Below, one piece after another: positions 16,664 through 24,742 of a stretch of 37,458 bases of DNA. Under the pieces are notes generated by a model, which ran no database searches, had not been told where the DNA came from, and saw only the letters and a list, made by a program, of their open reading frames with translations. This stretch comes from an uncultured Methylococcaceae bacterium (GTDB lineage: Bacteria; Pseudomonadota; Gammaproteobacteria; Methylococcales; Methylomonadaceae). The stretch covers positions 1 to 37,458 of the forward strand of contig CAIQNQ010000084.1 in NCBI GenBank assembly GCA_903873165.1, in the 5' to 3' direction. How positions within the stretch are numbered: position 1 is the stretch's first letter; each line of letters begins with the position of its first letter. Made by a program: the position numbers and the translations under genes.

Positions 16664-18886
16664 TTATTCTGTCACTAAAAATTGTGCTGTCTCAGATCCC
16701 ACCATGACTTTAAAGTCACCTGGCTCGACTAAGCGTTTTAAATCAACGCCAATAAATGACAAATCATTTGGTGTCAGAGTGAACGTTATATTTTCTTTTT
16801 GCTGTGGATTCAGTTCAACTTTTTTAAATGCCTTCAACTGTTTATTAGGGCGGGTAACAGTGGCAGCCATATCATTAAGATAAACTAAAACCGTTTCTTT
16901 ACCTTTTATTGATCCCGTATTAGTCACATTAACGCTTATGTGAATTGGCTCTCCCATTTTGTAATGCGGCTTATCTATTGTTAAACCTGACGTTTTAAAC
17001 TGACTATAACTTAAGCCATGTCCAAAAGGATACAATGGGGTATAAGAATTAGTATCAAAGTTTTCTATCGGCTTATGATCATACAGCACAATATCATTAG
17101 TATTTCTTGGATATGAAATCGGCAATTTACCATTTGGATTGTAATCACCATACAAAATATCTGCGATAGCAACACCGCCTTCCATACCCGGTAAAAAACC
17201 TAAAAGTACAGCAGAGGCATTTTCTGCTTGCTCAGTAATAATGCGCGGACGACCACCTAAAATGACCAGTACAACGGGTTTACCTGTTGCAAATAGGGCA
17301 TTTGCCAACTCAACTTGAGCTTGGTCAATATTTAATGAAGGAATATTACCCATCGTCTCTGTATAGGGTTTTTCACCTAAACATAACACAATAATATCTT
17401 GATCTTTTGCCGCCTCAACCGCTTTTTTAATATCTATTTTGTCACCAAAACTAGCGCCACCTATATAAGTCACTTTAGACGTAGACTTTTTCTGTAAGGC
17501 GCCATAAACCGTCAATTTATCTTTTGGCAATAAGCTATCATTATCGCCTTGCCAACTAAGAGTCCAACCGCCATTTAATACACTCAATGAATTAGCCGTC
17601 GGCCCTGTAATTAAAATCTTTGCATCTTTTTTAAGTGGCAAAATATTCTGACTATTCTTAGCAAGTACAATAGATTCTCTAGCCGCTTGCAAATTAGTGG
17701 CAGTTGATGCCTGTGTTGCAAAATACTCATCGACTGATAACGGCAATGGAGTACCTTTAAATAAACCTGCTTGATCCTTTACTGTCAGAATTCTACGGAC
17801 AGCTTCATCAATACGAGCCATCGGTACTTCACCTGATTTAACCAGCTCTATCAATAAGTCATAAAAAGAGTAATCGAAAGGCACCATACTCATATCAACA
17901 CCAGCCATTACCGCAATTTTCACGGCTTCTTTGGGTGATGAGGCCAATTTATCACGCACATAAAGACGCTTTATATCTTCCCAATCTGATACAGCAACGC
18001 CTTTAAATCCCAATTCGCCTCTTAGTATCGTGGTTAAATAATGATAATTAGCGTGCCCAGGAATACCATCTACCTCACCCGAGTTAACCATAATAGTCGG
18101 TGACCCTGCCTTTATTCCCGCCTCAAAACTCGGTAAAAAATACTCCCGCAGCATCCGCTCACTAATCCATGCGGGCGTTCTATCTTTACCATTATTGGGT
18201 ACGCTATAACCCACATAATGTTTCAAACAGGTTAAGCCTTTATTAGGTGCCGAAATATCATCACCTTGATAACCTTTTATGTAGGCAGATCCCAACACGG
18301 ATGCCAAATGCACATCTTCACCATAGGTTTCCCACAAGCGTGACCACAACGGTTGACGACCAATATCCATTACCGGTGAAAAATTCCATTGCAGACCAGA
18401 TACTCTTATTTCTTGAGCGGTGATTTCACCCTCTTTACCACTTAGCTCAGGATTAAACGTTGCCGCCATATTGATGGCTTGCGGAAACAAAGTGGAATTT
18501 TTAGTATATGAAGCCCCATGAATGGCATCAATACCATACAACACGGGGATTTTTAACCGAGACTTTTCAGTAACCGAATTAATTGTGTGAATTACTTTTC
18601 GCCAATCTTCAACTGATTGGGCTTTGTTATTGGGCGTGTTTAAAATTGAACCGACATGGCGGGTTAAGATAGCGTCAATTAATTTAGCTTGATCTATTAA
18701 CTCATCACCTTGACCCGCAATGACTGAAAAATCAATTTGAGTCATCTGCCCTACTTTTTCTTCCAGCGTCATCGTTGCTAAAAGCATTTCTACCTTATTA
18801 GATTGCTGACTAGACTCTAGATTTTTCACTGAACACCCCACCATCGCAATTGACAAAGTCATTATAAAAATAGTTCTTATATGCAA
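16664..18886 (-). CDS. bglX: Glycoside hydrolase family 3 beta-glucosidase, lipoprotein (BglX-like)
   Basis: This 740-aa GH3 enzyme releases terminal beta-linked glucose (or related sugars). A lipoprotein-type signal ends in MVGC with Cys18, so the enzyme is probably anchored in the periplasm or on the outer membrane. The (beta/alpha)8 domain includes VLYGIDAIHGA (about 116-125), KHYVGYS and the nucleophile Asp301 in AVSDWEDI. The beta-sandwich domain follows (GPTANSLSVLNGGW near 420), then a fibronectin III-like C-terminal domain (VTNTGSIKGKETV). It is the first gene of a pair with the sugar transporter. Other GH3 specificities (xylosidase, glucan hydrolase) cannot be excluded. Confidence 0.92.
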   Translation of the reverse strand: MHIRTIFIMTLSIAMVGCSVKNLESSQQSNKVEMLLATMTLEEKVGQMTQIDFSVIAGQGDELIDQAKLIDAILTRHVGSILNTPNNKAQSVEDWRKVIHTINSVTEKSRLKIPVLYGIDAIHGASYTKNSTLFPQAINMAATFNPELSGKEGEITAQEIRVSGLQWNFSPVMDIGRQPLWSRLWETYGEDVHLASVLGSAYIKGYQGDDISAPNKGLTCLKHYVGYSVPNNGKDRTPAWISERMLREYFLPSFEAGIKAGSPTIMVNSGEVDGIPGHANYHYLTTILRGELGFKGVAVSDWEDIKRLYVRDKLASSPKEAVKIAVMAGVDMSMVPFDYSFYDLLIELVKSGEVPMARIDEAVRRILTVKDQAGLFKGTPLPLSVDEYFATQASTATNLQAARESIVLAKNSQNILPLKKDAKILITGPTANSLSVLNGGWTLSWQGDNDSLLPKDKLTVYGALQKKSTSKVTYIGGASFGDKIDIKKAVEAAKDQDIIVLCLGEKPYTETMGNIPSLNIDQAQVELANALFATGKPVVLVILGGRPRIITEQAENASAVLLGFLPGMEGGVAIADILYGDYNPNGKLPISYPRNTNDIVLYDHKPIENFDTNSYTPLYPFGHGLSYSQFKTSGLTIDKPHYKMGEPIHISVNVTNTGSIKGKETVLVYLNDMAATVTRPNKQLKAFKKVELNPQQKENITFTLTPNDLSFIGVDLKRLVEPGDFKVMVGSETAQFLVTE

Positions 18887-18940
18887 TTTATTTTCCTACC
18901 CAATCTTTTAAAATCATTAAATATTAATTAATACCAACTG

Positions 18941-20080
18941 TTATGACTGTGGATTAACCAAAAGATTGACCAAGATTTGCTCATAAATGGCACTTAAAAT
19001 TTCTAAATCCTCTACAGCCAGATGTTCATTAATTTTATGGATACTTTCATTCAATGGCCCCAACTCAAGCACTTGGGCTCCTGTCGGCGCAATAAACCGC
19101 CCATCTGAAGTGCCACCACCCGTATCATCTGAAGTTTCAAATCCAGTCACTGTTTTGATAGCAGCATGCGTTGCATCAATCAATGCGCCTTTTTCTGTTA
19201 AAAACGGATTACCTGACAAACGCCATTGCAGATCATATTTAAAATCGTATTTATCTAAAATCGCACAAGTACGTTGCTTAATGATCTCTTCATTTAATTC
19301 TGTACAAAAACGTAAATTAAATTGCACCTCTGCAGTCCCCGGAATAATATTTTCAGCACCCGTACCTGAATTAATGTTAGACACTTGTAAACTGGTAGGC
19401 GGAAAAAATACATTGCCATAATCCCAAACTTCTTCCGTTAATTCTTTTAAAGCAGGCGCAAAACTATGAATTGGGTTATCTGCTAATTCTGGATAAGCAA
19501 CATGTCCTTGAATACCAATAACGGTTAACTTAGCGCATAAAGAACCTCTGCGCCCAACTCGAATCACATCACCTATTTTCTTGTCACTTGAGGGTTCTCC
19601 AACTAAGCACCAATCAATCTTTTCTTGACGCTGTTCAAAAACCTCCATCACTTTGACCACCCCGTTTGTGGCAGCTCCCTCTTCATCACTCGTTAGTAAA
19701 ATACCAATTGAACCCGCATGATCGGGATATTTAGTGACAAATCGTTCAACAGCAGTCATGAAACAAGCAATACCGCCTTTCATATCAGCCGCGCCTCTGC
19801 CGTATAATTTTCCATTTCGGATTGTGGGTTCAAAAGGAGCCGAGATCCAAGCCTCTAGTGGGCCAGGGGGAACCACATCTGTATGGCCTAAAAAAGTAAA
19901 CAACGGTTTTACATTGCCACGTTTTAACCATAGATTTTGTGTATCATTAAAGTTAAGTCGTTCTTCTACAAAACCTAAACCCCGTAAACGATCAACAATA
20001 TAATCCTGACAACCTGCATCTTCAGGTGTGACCGACGGTTTTTTTATTAAATCTTTAAGAAGCTCTAACGTATCACTCAT
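18941..20080 (-). CDS. dapE: Succinyl-diaminopimelate desuccinylase
   Basis: This is the zinc-dependent hydrolase of the succinylase branch of lysine/diaminopimelate synthesis. It is 379 aa. Metal and catalytic residues are visible: His66 and Asp68 in GHTDVVPPG, Asp99 in AADMKGG, and Glu133-Glu134 in SDEEG. The C-terminal histidine ligand sits in NESIHKINE. The numbering is one less than in the Haemophilus enzyme. The start codon overlaps the upstream YffB/ArsC-family gene by four bases, a pairing often seen in gammaproteobacteria. Confidence 0.97.
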   Translation of the reverse strand: MSDTLELLKDLIKKPSVTPEDAGCQDYIVDRLRGLGFVEERLNFNDTQNLWLKRGNVKPLFTFLGHTDVVPPGPLEAWISAPFEPTIRNGKLYGRGAADMKGGIACFMTAVERFVTKYPDHAGSIGILLTSDEEGAATNGVVKVMEVFEQRQEKIDWCLVGEPSSDKKIGDVIRVGRRGSLCAKLTVIGIQGHVAYPELADNPIHSFAPALKELTEEVWDYGNVFFPPTSLQVSNINSGTGAENIIPGTAEVQFNLRFCTELNEEIIKQRTCAILDKYDFKYDLQWRLSGNPFLTEKGALIDATHAAIKTVTGFETSDDTGGGTSDGRFIAPTGAQVLELGPLNESIHKINEHLAVEDLEILSAIYEQILVNLLVNPQS

Positions 20081-20421
20081 AATAATTCTGTACTATAAGA
20101 CTCAGTTTTAAAGCCAACAATAAGCTTTTTGCCAGTATCTAAAAGTGGTCTTTTGATTAAAGTAGGGGTTATCAGCATTAAGCTTAAAGCTGTTTCTAAA
20201 TTGATATGAGTACGTTGCTCATCGTTTAATTGTCGCCAACTGGTACTACTGCGATTTAACAGCGTATTCCAATCCACACGTGCCGCAAAGTCTTGAAGTT
20301 GTTCTGATGTTAGCCCATCAACTCTAAAATCATGAAATTGATAGACTACTGAGTTTTGATCAAGCCAACGCCGTGCATTTTTAACCGTATCACAGGCTTT
20401 TATTCCGTACAGCGTCACCAT
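20077..20421 (-). CDS. ArsC/Spx-family thioredoxin-fold protein (YffB-like)
   Basis: This 114-aa thioredoxin-like fold protein starts MVTLYGIKACDTVKNA, with Cys10 in the single-cysteine position of ArsC/Spx proteins. The conserved LIKRPLLDTG element follows near residue 90. YffB-type proteins are commonly encoded next to dapE in gammaproteobacteria. They are proposed to be glutathione-dependent thiol reductases rather than true arsenate reductases. The overlap with dapE supports that subgroup. No arsenic-resistance genes are nearby. Confidence 0.9.
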   Translation of the reverse strand: MVTLYGIKACDTVKNARRWLDQNSVVYQFHDFRVDGLTSEQLQDFAARVDWNTLLNRSSTSWRQLNDEQRTHINLETALSLMLITPTLIKRPLLDTGKKLIVGFKTESYSTELL

Positions 20422-20423
20422 GT

Positions 20424-20666
20424 TTATAACTGACTGTTTAACAACTCATCAATGCTGGGTAATTGCTTGTCAACTTTACAGCGGTTTTTATAAACATCAA
20501 CAAACTCCATAAAAGCTTGTTCAAGATCGGCAAGAATCTCTTCTTCGTTCTCGCGCTCTTCATCGGGTACATCTTCTGATTCTAAATATTCACGCTGTAA
20601 ATCCACTTCACTATTAAGAGCTAATGTGGCGTATATAAGGGCATTATTTGATATTTTATCGCTCAT
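20424..20666 (-). CDS. Small acidic protein of unknown function
   Basis: This 80-aa protein is very rich in Glu and Asp (SEVDLQREYLESEDVPDEE and a following acidic run) and predicted to be mostly helical. It has no signal peptide, membrane span or cysteine pair; it has one Cys near residue 63. It ends two bases before the YffB-like gene starts, so it is co-transcribed with that gene and dapE. I do not recognise the family. The close packing and clean frame argue that it is a real gene. Confidence 0.75.
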   Translation of the reverse strand: MSDKISNNALIYATLALNSEVDLQREYLESEDVPDEERENEEEILADLEQAFMEFVDVYKNRCKVDKQLPSIDELLNSQL

Positions 20667-20745
20667 AATATTTAGTAGGATAATGTTAAGGAAAATTACA
20701 AATGCGCATCATAATACTGACAAAGGCAGTATTGAATTAGGCACA

Positions 20746-21222
20746 TTATTCAACCGGTTTTCTATAATGTAAAGTCACACCTTGTAAAAAATTTCTTATA
20801 ATTTGATCGCCACATTCTCTATAATTCTTATGGCCTTTTTGTCTAAAAAAAGCACTCAACTCACCTTTAGAAATATTAAAATCCGCTAACTTTAAAGTAT
20901 TGAGCATATCATCTTCTTTAAAATTTAAAGCGATACGTAACTTCTTTAGAATACTGTTATTTGTTAAAGATACTGCTGGCTTTTTATCTTGCTCGGGCTT
21001 TTCTTCTAACTTACCTCTTTTATAAGCAATTAATCCTGTTAAAAAATCATCCATATACTGATTAGTTAAGGCAACAAAACCTTCTTGATCATCTTTTTTT
21101 AAATAACTTAATAACTCATCACGAGTTAGCGTTAAATCGCCTAAAGAAAATATTTCTAGCATCGTTACATCATTTAAATCTAGCGCATACCGCACTCGAC
21201 GCAATACATCATTGTTAATCAT
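20746..21222 (-). CDS. yehS: DUF1456 protein (YehS-like), tandem domain
   Basis: This 158-aa cytoplasmic protein consists of two copies of the DUF1456 domain. The first starts NNDVLRRVRYALDLNDVTML with a second half ending in LTGLIAYKRGK. The second starts NNSILKKLRIALNFKEDDML and ends in FLQGVTLHYRK. The internal duplication is plain when the two halves are aligned. The function is unknown. It is separated from dapD by a 133-base gap containing a long inverted repeat, and from the small acidic gene by 79 bases. Confidence 0.92.
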   Translation of the reverse strand: MINNDVLRRVRYALDLNDVTMLEIFSLGDLTLTRDELLSYLKKDDQEGFVALTNQYMDDFLTGLIAYKRGKLEEKPEQDKKPAVSLTNNSILKKLRIALNFKEDDMLNTLKLADFNISKGELSAFFRQKGHKNYRECGDQIIRNFLQGVTLHYRKPVE

Positions 21223-21263
21223 TTATGATCCCGTTTTAAGATAGTCTTAAATATTTCAACCAA

Positions 21264-21316
21264 GCGACGAGAGACTATACCTGATTGATAACTACTTGAT
21301 AAAACACTCTCGTCGC
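21264..21316. repeat. Perfect 10-bp GC-rich inverted repeat in the dapD-yehS gap
   Basis: GCGACGAGAG (21264-21273) and CTCTCGTCGC (21307-21316) are exact reverse complements around a 33-base A+T-rich loop. It is unusually G+C-rich for this window. There is no T-run after the stem on the minus strand, so a simple intrinsic terminator is unlikely. RNA processing, attenuation or a protein site are possible. Confidence 0.7.
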
Positions 21317-21355
21317 ACTTGATTACATACCCACTTAAAACTTAAAGTAAACCTC

Positions 21356-22180
21356 TTAATCTCTTAATAACTCATTAATACCTGTTTTGCTACGCGTTCT
21401 TTCATCTACTTGTTTAATAATAACCGCACAGTACAGGCTATATGTACCATCTGGAGAAGGTAAGTTACCTGAAACAACGACTGAACCAGCAGGAATACGA
21501 CCATAAGTAATTTCACCGGTCATACGGTTAAATATTTTAGTACTTTGGCCAATATATACGCCCATTGAAATAACGCAACCGTCTTCTACAATCACACCTT
21601 CAACAATTTCAGATCGAGCACCAATAAAACAATTATCGCCAATAATGGTAGGACCCGCTTGTAAAGGCTCTAAAACACCACCAATACCCACGCCACCTGA
21701 TAAATGCACATTTTTACCAATTTGCGCACAAGAACCTACCGTTACCCATGTATCAACCATCGTACCACTATCTACATAGGCACCAATGTTAACGTAAGAA
21801 GGCATTAAAATAGCACCCGGTGCAATATATGAACCATGACGAGCGACGGCATTAGGCACTACACGTACACCTGCTTTAGCAAAATCTTCTTCCGTATAGT
21901 TAGAATATTTACACTCAACTTTATCGTAATAACGCGTATTACCGCCATCCATTAAACGGTTTTCATTAATCCTAAACGATAATAAAACTGCTTTTTTTAT
22001 CCATTGGTGCGTAACCCAATCACCATCAATTTTTTCAGCAACTCTTAACGTACCGTTATCTAATAAATTTAATGTTTCAGTAACAGCCTGACGAATCTCA
22101 GCCGATACATTTACTGGTGTAATTTCGCTACGTTGTTCAAAAGCATTTTCTATAATATTTTTTGTATTGTTCATCATCAC
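21356..22180 (-). CDS. dapD: 2,3,4,5-tetrahydropyridine-2,6-dicarboxylate N-succinyltransferase
   Basis: It transfers succinyl from succinyl-CoA in the lysine/diaminopimelate pathway, giving the substrate of DapC. It is 274 aa. A left-handed beta-helix of hexapeptide repeats is visible from about 110 to 220 ([21 protein letters not shown] in short units, then [21 protein letters not shown]). The start is ambiguous: GTG at 22180, then two ATGs at 22177 and 22174. It lies directly behind dapC, so the succinylation and transamination steps are expressed together. Confidence 0.97.
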   Translation of the reverse strand: MMMNNTKNIIENAFEQRSEITPVNVSAEIRQAVTETLNLLDNGTLRVAEKIDGDWVTHQWIKKAVLLSFRINENRLMDGGNTRYYDKVECKYSNYTEEDFAKAGVRVVPNAVARHGSYIAPGAILMPSYVNIGAYVDSGTMVDTWVTVGSCAQIGKNVHLSGGVGIGGVLEPLQAGPTIIGDNCFIGARSEIVEGVIVEDGCVISMGVYIGQSTKIFNRMTGEITYGRIPAGSVVVSGNLPSPDGTYSLYCAVIIKQVDERTRSKTGINELLRD

Positions 22181-22182
22181 AT

Positions 22183-23379
22183 CTATAAAGTTTGAAGAAA
22201 GTTTTTAATTCGATGGGCTGCCGTAATGCAATCCTCTAATGGCGCAACTAAAGCAATTCTTACATGATTAATACCAGGATTTATTCCCGCAAAATCACGT
22301 GACAAATAACTGCCAGGTAACACAGTAATATTTTCTTGGGCAAATAGTTGTTGGGCAAAATCTGTATCTGCTATCGGTGTTTTTAACCACACATAAAATC
22401 CAGCTGAGGGTTTATTAATCTCACACACATCCCTAAGAATCTCTATAAATGCCGCAAATTTGTCCCGATACAAACGACGATTTTCAATCACATGCGCTTC
22501 GTCCTGCCAAGCTTTAATACTGGCCTGTTGGGTGGGTAAAGGCATTGCACAGCCTTGATAAGTTCGATATTGAAAATATTGCCCTAAAATATCGGCGTCC
22601 CCCGCCACAAATCCAGATCTTAATCCAGGAGCATTGGATCTTTTGGATAAACTATGAAACACCACACAACGCTTAAAAGAAGTATTACCCATACTATAAG
22701 CGCTTTCTAATAAACCCACAGGCGGATTTGCTTCATCATCGTACAGTTCGCTGTAACACTCATCAGAAGCAATAACAAAGTCATATTTTTCCGCTAAGCA
22801 CAATAATTTTTCATGATTTACTTGTGACATTACTGCGCCACTTGGGTTACCTGGCGAGCAAATGTAAATCAACTGACAACGTTGCCATATTATTTCTGGC
22901 ACAACATCAAAATCCGGTAAATAATTATCTGTTGCTAAGGTATTTAAAAAATAAGTTTCCGCGCCTGCCAATAAGGCCGCCCCTTCATAAATCTGATAAA
23001 AGGGATTAGGCATAATAACAATAGGTTTAAGCGTTGCATCAATCAAGCATTGTGCAAAAGAAAATAAAGCCTCACGCGTACCACTGACTGGTAAAACCTG
23101 AGTTTCAGGATTAATAAAGTTGGCAGGAATATTAAAACGCTTAACTAACCAAGCTGAAATACTCTGTCTTAATTCAAAAATACCTTTAGTGGTTGGGTAA
23201 TTAGATAATCCCTTTATGTGGTCGAGCAACGCTTGTTCAATTAAAGGTGGCGTGACATGAGCTGGCTCACCTATAGATAAAACAATAGGAGATTTATTCT
23301 CCGGTGGCGTAATACCCTGCTTTAACTGCGCTAACTTTTCAAATGGATAGAGGTGTAAATATTTTAAGTTAGGAGTCAT
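22183..23379 (-). CDS. dapC: N-succinyldiaminopimelate aminotransferase (class I/II PLP enzyme)
   Basis: This PLP-dependent aminotransferase forms N-succinyl-diaminopimelate. I chose the ATG at 23377-23379 (398 aa), because the protein then starts [16 protein letters not shown], the usual DapC start. A longer frame up to 23442 adds 21 residues without family support. Visible motifs are [26 protein letters not shown] and DECYSELY. The PLP lysine is Lys246 in HSLSKRSN, and the substrate Arg lies near the C-terminus (HVRIALV). dapD follows within two bases. Confidence 0.93.
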   Translation of the reverse strand: MTPNLKYLHLYPFEKLAQLKQGITPPENKSPIVLSIGEPAHVTPPLIEQALLDHIKGLSNYPTTKGIFELRQSISAWLVKRFNIPANFINPETQVLPVSGTREALFSFAQCLIDATLKPIVIMPNPFYQIYEGAALLAGAETYFLNTLATDNYLPDFDVVPEIIWQRCQLIYICSPGNPSGAVMSQVNHEKLLCLAEKYDFVIASDECYSELYDDEANPPVGLLESAYSMGNTSFKRCVVFHSLSKRSNAPGLRSGFVAGDADILGQYFQYRTYQGCAMPLPTQQASIKAWQDEAHVIENRRLYRDKFAAFIEILRDVCEINKPSAGFYVWLKTPIADTDFAQQLFAQENITVLPGSYLSRDFAGINPGINHVRIALVAPLEDCITAAHRIKNFLQTL

Positions 23380-23400
23380 TGCCAATATCAAAATAACAGT

Positions 23401-23406
23401 ATTATA
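23401..23406 (-). promoter_or_regulatory. Candidate -10 element for dapC
   Basis: A perfect TATAAT reads on the minus strand, 21 bases upstream of the chosen dapC ATG. It lies in the right half of a short inverted repeat (TTATAC and GTATAA around five bases). No good -35 is seen at 16-18 bases. A transcript starting here would begin inside the longer dapC frame, supporting the shorter start. Confidence 0.35.
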
Positions 23407-23558
23407 CCTATAGTATAACATTGATCCGTTTAGGCTCGGCACACCTACTTATTAATTTTCTTTATGTTAAATGTATATTGAATTAGTTTGTAATTAAAAG
23501 CTCTTGAGCCAAACTAACAATTGAAGTACTTTTTAGGGGATTCAATGATGTGTATCAA

Positions 23559-23592
23559 CCCTATCAGGAAGCTTATCAACTTCCCGACAGGG
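23559..23592 (-). terminator. Imperfect hairpin downstream of the small exported protein gene
   Basis: The arms CCCTATCAGGAAG and CTTCCCGACAGGG pair with two mismatches around an eight-base loop, 13 bases beyond the stop of the minus-strand gene at 23605. No strong T-run follows, so termination efficiency is doubtful. Confidence 0.4.
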
Positions 23593-23604
23593 TAACTAAA
23601 ACGA

Positions 23605-23991
23605 TTAGATTAAGCTTTTTAATTTTGCAAAATCTTCTTTAGCGCCTCTTAATTCTTGCTCTGCTTCTTGTAATGCTGATTCTTTAGCATGAGCTGCAGC
23701 TGATTTTAATTTTCTGTTAGCTTTAGCGCGTGCATTATCAACCTTATCATTCGCATTGATTTCTTTGCTTAAATCACTTGCTGCTTTAATAAGAGCTGCT
23801 GCTTCATCACCAGATGCACCTTTAGAAATACCCTCAATTGCAAGCTGGATTTTACTCACGACTAAATCGATTGCATCTTCTGGTTTATAGGTAACTCTGC
23901 CAGGATCAGTTTCAGCCAAAGCTGCTGCTGAAAAAGTACCTGCAGATGCTGCGATCACTAAAGATAGCAAGATTTTTTTTAATGATTTCAT
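23605..23991 (-). CDS. Small exported alpha-helical protein, paralogue A
   Basis: This 128-aa protein has a Sec-type signal peptide (MKSLKKILLSLVIAASAGTF, predicted cleavage after ALA near residue 26). Two or three long Ala/Lys/Glu-rich amphipathic helices follow, with no cysteines and one histidine. It is probably periplasmic. It aligns with the protein encoded at 24192-24575 over its whole mature length: same signal style, EDAI/EEAV start, KAxSDLSKE-like centre and a Lys-rich end. The helical layout is reminiscent of SmbP-type small metal-binding proteins, but the histidines that bind metal in SmbP are missing. No function can be assigned. GAGG precedes the ATG. Confidence 0.85.
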   Translation of the reverse strand: MKSLKKILLSLVIAASAGTFSAAALAETDPGRVTYKPEDAIDLVVSKIQLAIEGISKGASGDEAAALIKAASDLSKEINANDKVDNARAKANRKLKSAAAHAKESALQEAEQELRGAKEDFAKLKSLI

Positions 23992-24032
23992 ATTTTACTA
24001 GACCTCAAGTTGTTGTAATTTATAATTATAAA

Positions 24033-24060
24033 GGTAAGCACATTAAAAAATGTGCTTACC
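24033..24060. repeat. Perfect 11-bp stem-loop upstream of paralogue A
   Basis: GGTAAGCACAT (24033-24043) and ATGTGCTTACC (24050-24060) pair perfectly around a six-base A-rich loop. On the minus strand the stem is followed by TTTATAATT, so it may act as a leaky terminator after paralogue B or as a leader hairpin of paralogue A, whose ATG lies 42 bases downstream. Confidence 0.65.
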
Positions 24061-24143
24061 AATAATAATTCTATCACATTTAATATGCTTTTAACTTAAG
24101 AATGTTAAAGAGTCGCTATTAGGTGATATTTATTCGAGTCATT

Positions 24144-24180
24144 GATTGGTTCAGTCTATACAATAAAAACCGAACCAATC
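24144..24180. repeat. Perfect 9-bp stem-loop just after paralogue B
   Basis: GATTGGTTC (24144-24152) and GAACCAATC (24172-24180) are exact reverse complements around 19 bases, starting 11 bases beyond the stop codon of the gene at 24192. No T-run follows on the minus strand, so it may be a transcript-protecting 3' hairpin rather than a terminator. Confidence 0.55.
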
Positions 24181-24191
24181 AGAATCTTTTA

Positions 24192-24575
24192 TTAATGTGA
24201 TAAATCGTATTTTGCTTTCATTTCTTTAAAAGCAACCAATGCTTTCTCTAAACCTTCAGAAGCGGCAGCTGTATCGCCTGAATCAAGAGATTTACGTGCT
24301 GCTTTTAGAACATCTGTAGCTTTTTGACGTTGACGTTCAGTTAATTCAAAACGAAACTCTTTAGATGCTTGAGCCGCTTCTAGAATGTCTTTAGAAGCAG
24401 TTGATAAATCACCACCTTTAACAGCAGCTTGTGCCGTTGCAATTCCTGATAATGTGTTTTCAATTGCTTCTCTTACCGCTTCTTCGCCTTTAGGCGCAGC
24501 AATAGCAGATGAAGAAACCGCAGCGATAGATGCTGCCATTGCAAAAGAAACTAAAACTTTTTTTAATACGCGCAT
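24192..24575 (-). CDS. Small exported alpha-helical protein, paralogue B
   Basis: This 127-aa protein has a Sec signal peptide (MRVLKKVLVSFAMAASIAAV, cleavage predicted after AIA near residue 26). The helical mature part is rich in Ala, Lys and Glu, with repeated A-x-x-GD-x-x-x-A units (VKGGDLSTAS and LDSGDTAAAS). It has no cysteines and a single C-terminal histidine. It is the upstream partner of the paralogue at 23605-23991. The leaders of both genes carry a TTGAGGT-type ribosome binding site. Its upstream region has a CCCAG/CTGGG palindrome next to a candidate -10. The protein is presumably periplasmic; its role is unknown. Confidence 0.85.
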   Translation of the reverse strand: MRVLKKVLVSFAMAASIAAVSSSAIAAPKGEEAVREAIENTLSGIATAQAAVKGGDLSTASKDILEAAQASKEFRFELTERQRQKATDVLKAARKSLDSGDTAAASEGLEKALVAFKEMKAKYDLSH

Positions 24576-24669
24576 TACTTGTTAAACCTCAAAGTTAATA
24601 TTTTAATAAATTTTAGAAGCAAATCATTAACCCAAAAAACCTATCAACTTAAGGCTTTAAAGTTAATAA

Positions 24670-24692
24670 CCCAGCTACGGACTGGGATTCTA
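24670..24692 (-). promoter_or_regulatory. Candidate -10 with overlapping palindrome upstream of paralogue B
   Basis: On the minus strand TAGAAT (24687-24692) follows a TTGCCT 19 bases upstream. It is immediately followed by CCCAG, seven bases and CTGGG (24670-24686), placed where the transcript would start. The palindrome could be an operator or the first hairpin of a roughly 100-base leader. Spacing is longer than ideal, so the promoter call is tentative. Confidence 0.3.
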
Positions 24693-24742
24693 ACACAGAA
24701 AAATAAATTTAAGGCAATAGATAATGCAAGATTCTTACTTTA

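Noticed and set aside
20077-20421. True arsenate reductase
   Set aside because: The overlap with dapE and the YffB-like pattern point to the housekeeping ArsC/Spx-fold group, and no other arsenic genes are present.
20713-20733. AATACTG/CAGTATT hairpin after yehS as a terminator
   Set aside because: Seven A+T-rich pairs with no T-run on the minus strand are too weak to call.
22183-23442. Longer dapC start at 23442
   Set aside because: The extra 21 residues do not match the family start and would require transcription from upstream of the likely -10 at 23401-23406.
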